A stretch of 20,304 bases of DNA, from the NCBI GenBank assembly GCA_045593905.1, contig JAZNXL010000050.1, positions 1 through 20,304 of the forward strand. The letters are read 5' to 3'. Made by a program: the position numbers and the translations under genes. Shown here piece after piece: positions 15,342 through 20,304 of the stretch; the stretch's first letter is position 1, and every line of letters starts with the position of its first letter. Source of the DNA: RGIG9041 sp045593905. GTDB lineage: Bacteria; Bacillota; Clostridia; Oscillospirales; QAKW01. The notes beneath the pieces are model-generated. The model saw only the letters and a list, made by a program, of their open reading frames with translations. It did no database searches and had not been told where the DNA came from.

Positions 15342-16721
15342 ATGAAAGTTAATTTTACTGAAACAGTGCTTCGCGACGCTAACCAGTCGCTAATGGCAAC
15401 AAGGCTACCCTTTGATAAGTTTGAGCCTATTTTATCTACAATGGACAAAGCGGGTTACTACTCGGTTGAATGCTGGGGCGGTGCAACCTTTGACAGCTGC
15501 CTGCGCTTTTTAAACGAAGACCCGTGGACAAGGCTTAAAAACATTAAAAAGGCAATGCCAAACACCAAACTACAAATGCTTCTTCGCGGTCAGAACCTGC
15601 TTGGCTACAAGCACTACCCCGACGACGTTGTTAAAAAGTTTGTTGAGCACTCGGTAAAAAACGGCATTGATATAATAAGAATATTCGACGCGCTCAACGA
15701 CGTCAGAAATATCCGCGTTGCAGTTGAAGAAACTGTAAAGCACGGCGCTATTGCATCGGGTACAATCTCATACACCACAAGCCCTGTTCACAACCTTGAA
15801 AGCTATGTAAAGCTTGCTAAGGATATGGAGAATTTGGGTTGCCAAACAATCTGCATTAAAGATATGGCGGGTATTATGTCACCGCGCGAGGCTTACGAGC
15901 TTGTATCGGCGCTTAAAGAAAGCGTTAAGCTGCCCATCGCGGTGCACACACACTGCACATCGGGCCTTGCGTTTATGACATACCTTAAGGCAGTTGAGGC
16001 AGGCGCCGATATTATTGATACCGCGACCTCGTGTTTTTCGGGCGGTACCTCACAGCCTGCAACCGAAACACTTGCCTTTGCGCTTGCTGATATGGGCTAC
16101 GAGGTAGCACTCGATACCAAGGTTTTATCAGAGGTCAACTCGTTCTTTGCGCCTATTCGCAACGAGTATTTACAAAACGGAACAATCGACCCGCTTATGA
16201 TGGCAACCGACACCGCTTGCCTTGACTACAAAGTCCCCGGCGGTATGCTTTCAAACCTTGTATCACAGCTTAAAATGCAAAACGCTATGGATAAGTTTGA
16301 CGAGGTTCTTGCCGAGGTTCCACAGGTAAGAAAAGACTTGGGCTATCCGCCGCTTGTAACACCTATGAGCCAGATGGTTGGCGTTCAGGCAACACAAAAC
16401 GTACTCCTTGGTCAGCGTTACAAGGTAATAGGCAAAGAGGTTAAAGCATACGTTAAAGGCGAATACGGTATGCCGCCCGCACCGATTGATGCCGAAATTA
16501 CAAAGATGGTGCTTGGCGACGAAAAGCCGATTACACACCGCCCTGCCGACGACCTTGAGCCTGAGTTTGATAAGATAAAGGCAGAGCTTGGTTCAAAAGC
16601 TACCTGCGACGAAGACGTGCTCTCGTACATTGCGTTCCCGCAGGTTGCCGAAAAATTCTTTGCAAAGCGTGACGAGTTAAAACAAAACACCTTTGCATAC
16701 TCAATTAAAAAGATAGATTAG
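15342..16721 (+). CDS. oadA: oxaloacetate decarboxylase alpha subunit (biotin-dependent carboxyltransferase)
   Basis: Removes CO2 from oxaloacetate and passes it to biotin on the carrier subunit. It has 459 residues: a TIM-barrel HMG-CoA-lyase-like domain to about 280, then the conserved PYC/OADA domain. Metal and substrate residues visible: Arg11-Asp12 in ETVLRDANQS, the carboxyl-accepting Lys173 in CIKDMAG, His202 and His204 in VHTHCTSG. The biotinyl domain usually fused at the C-terminus of longer homologues is absent and is instead encoded at 17041. AlaMet-type pyruvate carboxylase B subunits are close relatives, but the adjacent gamma and beta subunits point to the membrane decarboxylase. 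ATG 15333 is a less likely alternative start. Confidence 0.93.
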   Translation: MKVNFTETVLRDANQSLMATRLPFDKFEPILSTMDKAGYYSVECWGGATFDSCLRFLNEDPWTRLKNIKKAMPNTKLQMLLRGQNLLGYKHYPDDVVKKFVEHSVKNGIDIIRIFDALNDVRNIRVAVEETVKHGAIASGTISYTTSPVHNLESYVKLAKDMENLGCQTICIKDMAGIMSPREAYELVSALKESVKLPIAVHTHCTSGLAFMTYLKAVEAGADIIDTATSCFSGGTSQPATETLAFALADMGYEVALDTKVLSEVNSFFAPIRNEYLQNGTIDPLMMATDTACLDYKVPGGMLSNLVSQLKMQNAMDKFDEVLAEVPQVRKDLGYPPLVTPMSQMVGVQATQNVLLGQRYKVIGKEVKAYVKGEYGMPPAPIDAEITKMVLGDEKPITHRPADDLEPEFDKIKAELGSKATCDEDVLSYIAFPQVAEKFFAKRDELKQNTFAYSIKKID

Positions 16722-16733
16722 GGGGAAATTTAA

Positions 16734-17039
16734 ATGGATTTTAACAACCCTTCAATTGCAAATATATTGTTAATAGCGCTTGTTGGCGTTATAACGGTGT
16801 TTGTGGTGCTTGTAGCGCTTATGGCAATTATAAGCCTTATTACAAAGCTGTTCGGTGACGAAAAAGCAAAGCCAACAGTTGAGGCACCAAAACCCCAGTT
16901 GCCAAAAGACGAGTACACAGGCGTTAAGCTTATAGGTGTTTCTGAAAAAGAAGCGGCAATACTTATGGCTATTGTTGCAAACAAGCTTGACAAACCGCTC
17001 GAAAATTTAAGGTTTATTTCGATTAAAGAGGTAAAGTAA
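16734..17039 (+). CDS. sodium pump decarboxylase gamma subunit (OadG-like)
   Basis: A 101-residue protein with a single membrane span (about residues 8-37) and a charged cytoplasmic tail containing a Pro-rich linker (PTVEAPKPQLPKDEY). This matches the small gamma subunit that holds the alpha and beta subunits together. Sequence in this family is poorly conserved, so the call leans on size, topology and position between oadA and the biotin carrier. GGGGGA at 16721-16725 onwards overlaps the oadA stop and is 8 bp from the ATG. Confidence 0.85.
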   Translation: MDFNNPSIANILLIALVGVITVFVVLVALMAIISLITKLFGDEKAKPTVEAPKPQLPKDEYTGVKLIGVSEKEAAILMAIVANKLDKPLENLRFISIKEVK

Positions 17040-17040
17040 A

Positions 17041-17421
17041 ATGAAATACGAAGTAATATTAAACGGAAAAAAATACGAGATTGAAGTTGAAGAAGGCAAA
17101 GCAGTATTGCTAAACGAGTCGGCATACGCACCGCAGAGCGTCGCAGCGCCCGCCGCTGCAAGCGCACCCACACCCGCACCCGCAGCTGCACCTGTTACGT
17201 CAGGCACAGGCGCACCTGTCACCGCACCGCTTCCGGGCACCGTGCTATCAATTAAGGTTGCGGTTGGTCAGGTTGTAAAAGCAGGCGAGGTTGTAGCGGT
17301 TATTGAGGCTATGAAAATGGAAAACGAGATTGCAGCCGACCGTGACGGTAAGGTTACATCAGTTGCCGTATCAAACGGACAGTCGGTTGAAAGCGGTACA
17401 CCGCTTGTATACATCGCTTAA
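17041..17421 (+). CDS. biotin carrier subunit of the decarboxylase
   Basis: A 126-residue protein. Residues 1-30 form a short N-terminal segment (MKYEVILNGKKYEIEVEEG). Residues 31-60 are a flexible Ala-Pro linker. Residues about 61-126 form a biotinyl domain with the biotinylated Lys92 in EAMKMEN, 34 residues from the C-terminus as usual. It carries carboxybiotin from the alpha subunit to the sodium-pumping beta subunit. Only one base separates it from the previous stop; AAGAGGT at 17026-17032 lies 8 bp upstream of the ATG. Confidence 0.95.
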   Translation: MKYEVILNGKKYEIEVEEGKAVLLNESAYAPQSVAAPAAASAPTPAPAAAPVTSGTGAPVTAPLPGTVLSIKVAVGQVVKAGEVVAVIEAMKMENEIAADRDGKVTSVAVSNGQSVESGTPLVYIA

Positions 17422-17435
17422 AGGGGGAGTTTTAA

Positions 17436-18638
17436 GTGGAAATTATTACTCAGACCCTTTCAGGTATTTGGGCAAGCTCAGGTTTTTCAAATATGACCTG
17501 GCAAAACGCAGTTATGATTGTGCTTGCGTGCGTGCTTTTATACCTCGGTATTGTTAAAAAGTTTGAACCGCTTTTGCTTGTTGGTATTGCGTTTGGTATG
17601 CTGCTTACCAACCTTCCGACCCCGCAAGGCGAAACGGCAATTTACAACCCTGCACTGTGGGATGCGTTTATGGACGAGGCATCGCCCTACTACCACAGCT
17701 ACGGACACATACTCGCAAACGGCGGATTTTTAGATATACTCTATATCGGCGTTAAGTCGGGCGTTTACCCGTCGCTTATATTCCTTGGTGTTGGCGCTAT
17801 GACCGACTTTGGTCCAATGCTTGCAAACCCCAAATCGTTTTTACTCGGCGCGGCTGCTCAGCTTGGTGTTTACACCGCGCTTATACTTGCAATCGTGCTT
17901 GGCTTTTCAGGTCCCGAGGCTGCTTCAATAGGTATTATAGGCGGTGCTGATGGACCTACCGCAATATTCTTAACGTCAAAGCTTGCGCCACAGCTACTCG
18001 GCGCTATCGCAATCGCGGCATACAGCTATATGGCGCTTATTCCGCTTATTCAGCCGCCGCTTATGCGACTTATCACCACTAAAGAAGAGCGCGAAATTAA
18101 AATGGAACAGTTAAAGCCTGTTTCAAAGCGCGCAAAGATTATATTCCCTATCGTTGTTACAATATTTACAGTTTTACTGCTTCCGTCGGTTGCCCCGCTT
18201 CTTGGTTGCTTAATGCTTGGTAACCTGTTCCGCGAGTGCGGTGTGTGTGACAGACTTTCAGATACCGCTCAAAACGCGCTTATGAATATTGTTACAATAT
18301 TCCTTGGCATTTCAGTTGGCGCTACCACCGTTGGTAAAAACTTTTTATCGCTCGATACAATTAAGATTATTCTACTTGGACTTTTCGCGTTTGCCTTTTC
18401 AACAGTCGGCGGACTTTTACTCGGCAAGCTTATGTGCAAGCTGTCGGGCGGAAAAATCAACCCGCTTATTGGCTCGGCAGGTGTATCGGCTGTGCCGATG
18501 GCTGCGCGTGTGTCACAGGTTGAAGGCCAAAAGGCTAACCCCTCAAACTTCTTACTAATGCACGCAATGGGTCCAAACGTTGCAGGCGTTATCGGCTCGG
18601 CAGTAGCCGCAGGCTTCTTACTAACAATATTTAAGTAA
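17436..18638 (+). CDS. oadB: sodium-translocating decarboxylase beta subunit (OadB-like)
   Basis: A 400-residue integral membrane protein that decarboxylates carboxybiotin and pumps Na+ outward. The residues shown to be essential in Klebsiella OadB (Asp203, Asn373, Gly377, Ser382, Arg389) all have matches at a constant offset of 31: Asp172 in GGADGPT, Asn342 and Gly346 in INPLIG, Ser351 and Arg358 in VSAVPMAARV. GPNVAGVIGSAVAAG near the C-terminus is also typical. Related GcdB and MmdB pumps are alike; oxaloacetate is inferred from the alpha subunit. GTG at 17436 is the start, with AAGGGGGAG 6 bp upstream. A strong terminator follows directly. Confidence 0.95.
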   Translation: MEIITQTLSGIWASSGFSNMTWQNAVMIVLACVLLYLGIVKKFEPLLLVGIAFGMLLTNLPTPQGETAIYNPALWDAFMDEASPYYHSYGHILANGGFLDILYIGVKSGVYPSLIFLGVGAMTDFGPMLANPKSFLLGAAAQLGVYTALILAIVLGFSGPEAASIGIIGGADGPTAIFLTSKLAPQLLGAIAIAAYSYMALIPLIQPPLMRLITTKEEREIKMEQLKPVSKRAKIIFPIVVTIFTVLLLPSVAPLLGCLMLGNLFRECGVCDRLSDTAQNALMNIVTIFLGISVGATTVGKNFLSLDTIKIILLGLFAFAFSTVGGLLLGKLMCKLSGGKINPLIGSAGVSAVPMAARVSQVEGQKANPSNFLLMHAMGPNVAGVIGSAVAAGFLLTIFK

Positions 18639-18640
18639 TA

Positions 18641-18670
18641 AAAAAGACACTCGAAAGAGTGTCTTTTTTT
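18641..18670 (+). terminator. rho-independent terminator after oadB
   Basis: A 10-bp stem, AAAGACACTC (18643-18652) with GAGTGTCTTT (18657-18666), a GAAA tetraloop and T run to 18670. It starts 2 bp after the oadB stop. The A run on the left makes it potentially active in both directions. Confidence 0.92.
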
Positions 18671-18697
18671 ATCATACCAACGGTGTGTATATCATTG

Positions 18698-18810
18698 CAA
18701 CGAATGTTACAACATCGTTTTGTGCAACGAGAGTAGACAATGATGTTGACCTGTCGGTCAAATGGTGTACTCGCCTTGCTCGTAATGATGTTGTGTCCTT
18801 ACGGACACAA
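18698..18810. repeat. tandem array of short hairpins separated by ATGATGT/ATGGTGT linkers
   Basis: Direct linker units ATGATGT (18740), ATGGTGT (18762) and ATGATGT (18785) recur every 22-23 bp. Between them are hairpins of different sequence but similar size: TTGACC-tgtc-GGTCAA (18746-18761), a decayed one around TACTCGC-ctt-GCTCGTA (18768-18784), and TTGTGTCC-ttac-GGACACAA (18791-18810). Before them, AACGAATGT pairs with ACATCGTT (one bulge) around 18700-18716, and ATCATTG (from 18690) can pair with CAATGAT. Arms differ in sequence while structure and spacing are kept, which suggests selection for structure or a repeat-generating process. No protein gene is credible here. Strand and function unknown. 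Confidence 0.55.
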
Positions 18811-18818
18811 ACACAAAC

Positions 18819-18848
18819 AAAAATGACACCCATTCGGGTGTCATTTTT
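18819..18848. terminator. bidirectional terminator-like hairpin
   Basis: A 13-bp stem, AAAAATGACACCC (18819-18831) with GGGTGTCATTTTT (18836-18848), and a 4-nt loop. The T run on each strand would let it stop transcription both ways. It separates the hairpin array from the structured element next to tRNA-Ser. Confidence 0.75.
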
Positions 18849-18850
18849 AT

Positions 18851-18867
18851 TTGGCGGAGAGAGTGGG
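18851..18867 (-). repeat. 17-bp direct copy of the tRNA-Ser 3' end
   Basis: TTGGCGGAGAGAGTGGG here is identical to 19065-19081, which covers the CCA, discriminator, 3' acceptor strand and start of the T-arm of tRNA-Ser. The copies are in the same orientation, 214 bp apart. Such direct repeats of a tRNA 3' end are the usual footprint of integrase-mediated insertion, but a decayed tandem tRNA duplicate would look the same. Confidence 0.6.
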
Positions 18868-18952
18868 CGGACGACTGCTCTTGGCAGTCTATCTGCTTGG
18901 CGACCCACTCGCCACGGGGCTCGTCGGTACCCGCCCGCGCACCATCCGCCTA

Positions 18953-18977
18953 CAAAACAGTCCGGCGGACTGTTTTG
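18953..18977. repeat. perfect 12-bp inverted repeat
   Basis: CAAAACAGTCCG (18953-18964) and CGGACTGTTTTG (18966-18977) with one base between them. The near-absence of a loop is more like a palindromic DNA site or cruciform than a terminator, and no T run follows directly. Confidence 0.65.
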
Positions 18978-19027
18978 CTAAACGGCGTCTGCCCTCTCGG
19001 GTTCGAATCCCACAACTTTATCAAAAT

Positions 19028-19066
19028 AAAAAAACAAGCCCACACTAAAGGTGAACTTGTTTTTTT
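19028..19066 (-). terminator. terminator of tRNA-Ser, usable in both directions
   Basis: AAAACAAG (19031-19038) pairs with CTTGTTTT (19056-19063), and an inner CAC/GTG can extend the structure. On the minus strand, directly after the tRNA CCA, it ends in a T run (A run at 19028-19034). On the plus strand it also ends in T's. Confidence 0.75.
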
Positions 19067-19154
19067 GGCGGAGAGAGTGGGATTCGAACCCACGGTACCT
19101 TTCGATACGACGGTTTTCAAGACCGTTCCGTTATGACCACTTCGGTATCTCTCC
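19066..19154 (-). tRNA. tRNA-Ser (anticodon UGA), CCA encoded
   Basis: On the minus strand the gene begins GGAGAGATACCGAAGTGG at 19154 and folds as a class II tRNA. The acceptor stem is GGAGAGA with TCTCTCC, the discriminator is G and CCA is encoded (19066-19068). The anticodon arm reads CGGTCTTGAAAACCG, giving anticodon TGA in loop CTTGAAA. A long variable arm and T-arm GTGGGTTCGAATCCCAC follow. Long variable arm, G discriminator and TGA anticodon all indicate serine. It has its own promoter upstream and a terminator hairpin directly downstream. Confidence 0.95.
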
Positions 19155-19166
19155 AAATGCTAGAAT

Positions 19167-19195
19167 ATAGTAACATAAAATAAACGGTTTGTCAA
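19167..19195 (-). promoter_or_regulatory. promoter of tRNA-Ser
   Basis: On the minus strand a perfect TTGACA (19195-19190) is followed by 17 bp and TACTAT (19172-19167, 4/6). The expected start is near 19160, a few bases before the mature tRNA 5' end at 19154. Confidence 0.75.
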
Positions 19196-19227
19196 TAGAA
19201 ATTTTTAACTAAAATTTTTAAAAGTTA

Positions 19228-19261
19228 TTGCGTTTGGCAATTTAAAGTTATATACTATTAA
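19228..19261 (+). promoter_or_regulatory. candidate promoter region for serC
   Basis: Two overlapping readings are possible: TTGGCA (19234-19239, 5/6) with TATTAA (19256-19261, 4/6) at 16 bp, or TTGCGT (19228-19233) with TATACT (19251-19256, 5/6) at 17 bp. The region lies between the divergent tRNA-Ser promoter and serC; no leader structure is recognised. Confidence 0.45.
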
Positions 19262-19290
19262 TTAATAGAAAATAAAAAGGAGATACTACA

Positions 19291-20304
19291 ATGTACGACA
19301 GAATTTATAACTTTTCTGCAGGTCCCTCAATGCTTCCTGTATCAGTGCTCGAAAAAGCCCGCGATGAAATGCTCAACTACAACGGCTCGGGTATGTCGGT
19401 TATGGAAATGAGCCACCGCTCAAAAGTATACGACAACATTATTAAAGAGGCCGAGGCACTTCTTCGCGAGGTTATGAACATTCCTGACAACTACAAGGTG
19501 CTCTTTTTACAAGGCGGCGCATCGCTTCAGTTTGCAAGCGTTGCAATGAATCTTTTAAAAACAGGCAAGGCTGACTACGTTGTAACAGGTCAGTTCTCGG
19601 GCAAGGCTTACAAAGAGGGTCAAAAATACGGCGACGCTCATCTTGCCGCTACCACAAAAGACGAAAACTTTACAAGAATTCCGCGTCAGAGCGAGCTTGA
19701 TTTAAGACCCGACGCTGATTTTGTACATATCTGCTTTAACAATACCATCTTTGGTACAAAGTGGGATTACATTCCCGAAACAAACGGTGTTCCGCTTGTT
19801 GCTGATATGAGCTCATGCATTTTATCAGAGCCAGTTGACGTTTCAAAGTTCGGTCTTATTTACGCAGGCGCACAAAAGAACGTTGCTCCCGCAGGTCTTA
19901 CAATCGTAATCGTAAGAGAAGACCTTCTTCGCGACGACCTTGATGCAACTGTTCCTACAGTTTGCAGCTACAAGGTAATGGCTGATAACGAGTCAATGTA
20001 CAACACACCCCCTTGCTACCCCATCTACATCTGCAAACTCGTGCTCGAGTGGATAAAAGAGCTTGGCGGTCTTGAAAAAATGAAAGAGATTAACAAAAAC
20101 AAGGCTGATATGTTATATGCTTGCCTTGAAAACAGCAAACTCTTTAAAAACCCCAACGATGTAAACAGCCGCTCAATGATGAACGTTACCTTCCGCGCCG
20201 AAGACGACGAAATCAACGCTAAATTCGTTAAAGAGAGTAAAGAAGCAGGCTTTGAAAACCTTAAAGGCCACCGTTCAGTTGGCGGTATGCGTGCTTCAAT
20301 CTAC
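19291..20304 (+). CDS. serC: phosphoserine aminotransferase, 3' end cut by the window
   Basis: A PLP enzyme converting 3-phosphohydroxypyruvate and glutamate to phosphoserine. 338 codons are present without a stop; the family is about 360 residues, so roughly 20 residues are missing. The N-terminal YNFSAGPSMLP (6-16) is diagnostic for SerC. MEMSHRS is at 38-44, QGGAS at 74-78, and YAGAQKNVAPAG carries the Schiff-base Lys196. GHRSVGGMRASIY at the end is the usual C-terminal substrate-binding sequence. AAGGAG at 19277-19282 is 8 bp before the ATG. It is divergent from tRNA-Ser; serA, often next in Clostridia, would lie beyond the window. Confidence 0.97.
   Translation, partial: MYDRIYNFSAGPSMLPVSVLEKARDEMLNYNGSGMSVMEMSHRSKVYDNIIKEAEALLREVMNIPDNYKVLFLQGGASLQFASVAMNLLKTGKADYVVTGQFSGKAYKEGQKYGDAHLAATTKDENFTRIPRQSELDLRPDADFVHICFNNTIFGTKWDYIPETNGVPLVADMSSCILSEPVDVSKFGLIYAGAQKNVAPAGLTIVIVREDLLRDDLDATVPTVCSYKVMADNESMYNTPPCYPIYICKLVLEWIKELGGLEKMKEINKNKADMLYACLENSKLFKNPNDVNSRSMMNVTFRAEDDEINAKFVKESKEAGFENLKGHRSVGGMRASIY

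Larger units (their letters stand above)
18851..19013. other. structured intergenic element of unknown identity containing tRNA-Ser 3'-end sequence
   Basis: About 163 bp between two terminator-like hairpins with no credible coding content. The first 17 bases are identical to the 3' end of the downstream tRNA-Ser gene, same orientation. Possible pairings: GGCGGA (18853) with TCCGCC (18945) closing a domain; GACTGC (18873) with GCAGTC (18884), 5-nt loop; TGGCGA (18898) with TCGCCA (18909), whose CCCAC loop also matches GTGGG at 18863; and a perfect 12-bp inverted repeat at 18953-18977. At the right end, 18999-19013 reads like a tRNA T-arm on the plus strand (GGGTTCGAATCCC), with no rest of a tRNA around it. 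It could be a non-coding RNA, a dispersed repeat or the scar of an element inserted at the tRNA. Confidence 0.45.

Noticed and set aside
18698..18810. CRISPR array
   Set aside because: The repeating unit is a 7-bp linker at 22-23-bp spacing with self-complementary 'spacers', and no cas gene is present; this does not fit CRISPR.
18672..18908. 78-codon open frame on the minus strand
   Set aside because: It covers the same hairpin repeats in reverse; its content is explained by the repeats and it has no recognisable start signal.
18685..18981. 98-codon open frame on the plus strand after oadB
   Set aside because: It runs through the hairpin array, a terminator and the structured element, has no ribosome binding site and has repeat-like composition.
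18999..19013. possible second tRNA from the T-arm-like GGGTTCGAATCCC
   Set aside because: No matching acceptor stem, D-arm or anticodon arm can be placed around it, and the outer two pairs of the T-stem do not pair.
18897..19136. 79-codon open frame ending inside tRNA-Ser, containing GFEPTVPFDTTVF
   Set aside because: This peptide is the translation of a tRNA gene in antisense, a well-known false gene call.

Overview
The window looks like a piece of chromosome from an anaerobic, low-to-medium GC Firmicute of the class Clostridia, possibly an uncultured relative of the Oscillospirales or Christensenellales. This rests on the gene families: Mini-RNase III, YitT, formate-tetrahydrofolate ligase, a sodium-pumping decarboxylase, SLH-domain proteins, strong AGGAGG-type ribosome binding sites and frequent TTG/GTG starts. 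The exact taxon cannot be read from the sequence. No phage, transposase, CRISPR or toxin gene is visible. Most of the window is ordinary housekeeping metabolism.

Region 1 (2-3513, + strand) is one tightly packed unit: the 3' end of mrnC, a YitT-family membrane protein, an RsmF-like rRNA cytosine methyltransferase and a secreted SLH-domain protein. The last two junctions are 4-bp stop/start overlaps. A long AT-rich hairpin (3528-3571) ends the unit. A good promoter (TTGAAA, 17 bp, TATATT) reads through the same hairpin into the next operon.

Region 2 (3590-8506, +) is asnA, metY, metA and fhs: ammonia-dependent asparagine synthesis, then homoserine O-acetylation and sulfhydrylation to homocysteine, then one-carbon activation. 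MetA carries Glu111, which fits acetyl transfer and fits the neighbouring O-acetylhomoserine sulfhydrylase. A hairpin follows at 8517-8544.

Region 3 (8565-12903, +) is a D-2-hydroxyacid dehydrogenase, an MBOAT O-acyltransferase, an SGNH-hydrolase-like membrane-anchored protein, and the branched-chain amino acid exporter pair AzlC/AzlD. Most junctions overlap. The MBOAT/SGNH pair is the standard layout for O-acetylation of an extracellular glycan.

Region 4 (12990-15199) has a YtqA/YhcC-like radical SAM protein on the minus strand and a zinc-dependent dehydrogenase resembling L-sorbose-1-phosphate reductases on the plus strand. Their promoters overlap head-on in a 68-bp gap and share part of the -10 region.

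Region 5 (15342-18638, +) is a complete four-gene sodium-translocating oxaloacetate decarboxylase: carboxyltransferase, small membrane gamma subunit, separate biotin carrier and beta-subunit sodium pump. All expected key residues are present. A strong terminator follows.

Region 6 (18672-19290) holds no credible protein gene. It has a tandem array of small hairpins, a hairpin usable as a terminator in both directions, about 165 bp of structured sequence of unknown identity containing a 17-bp direct copy of the tRNA-Ser 3' end, and a complete tRNA-Ser(UGA) on the minus strand with its own promoter and terminator. Region 7 (19291-20304) is serC, cut by the window end.

The least explained sequence is 18672-19020. 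It is the best candidate for something undescribed, but it could equally be a common intergenic repeat of this lineage.
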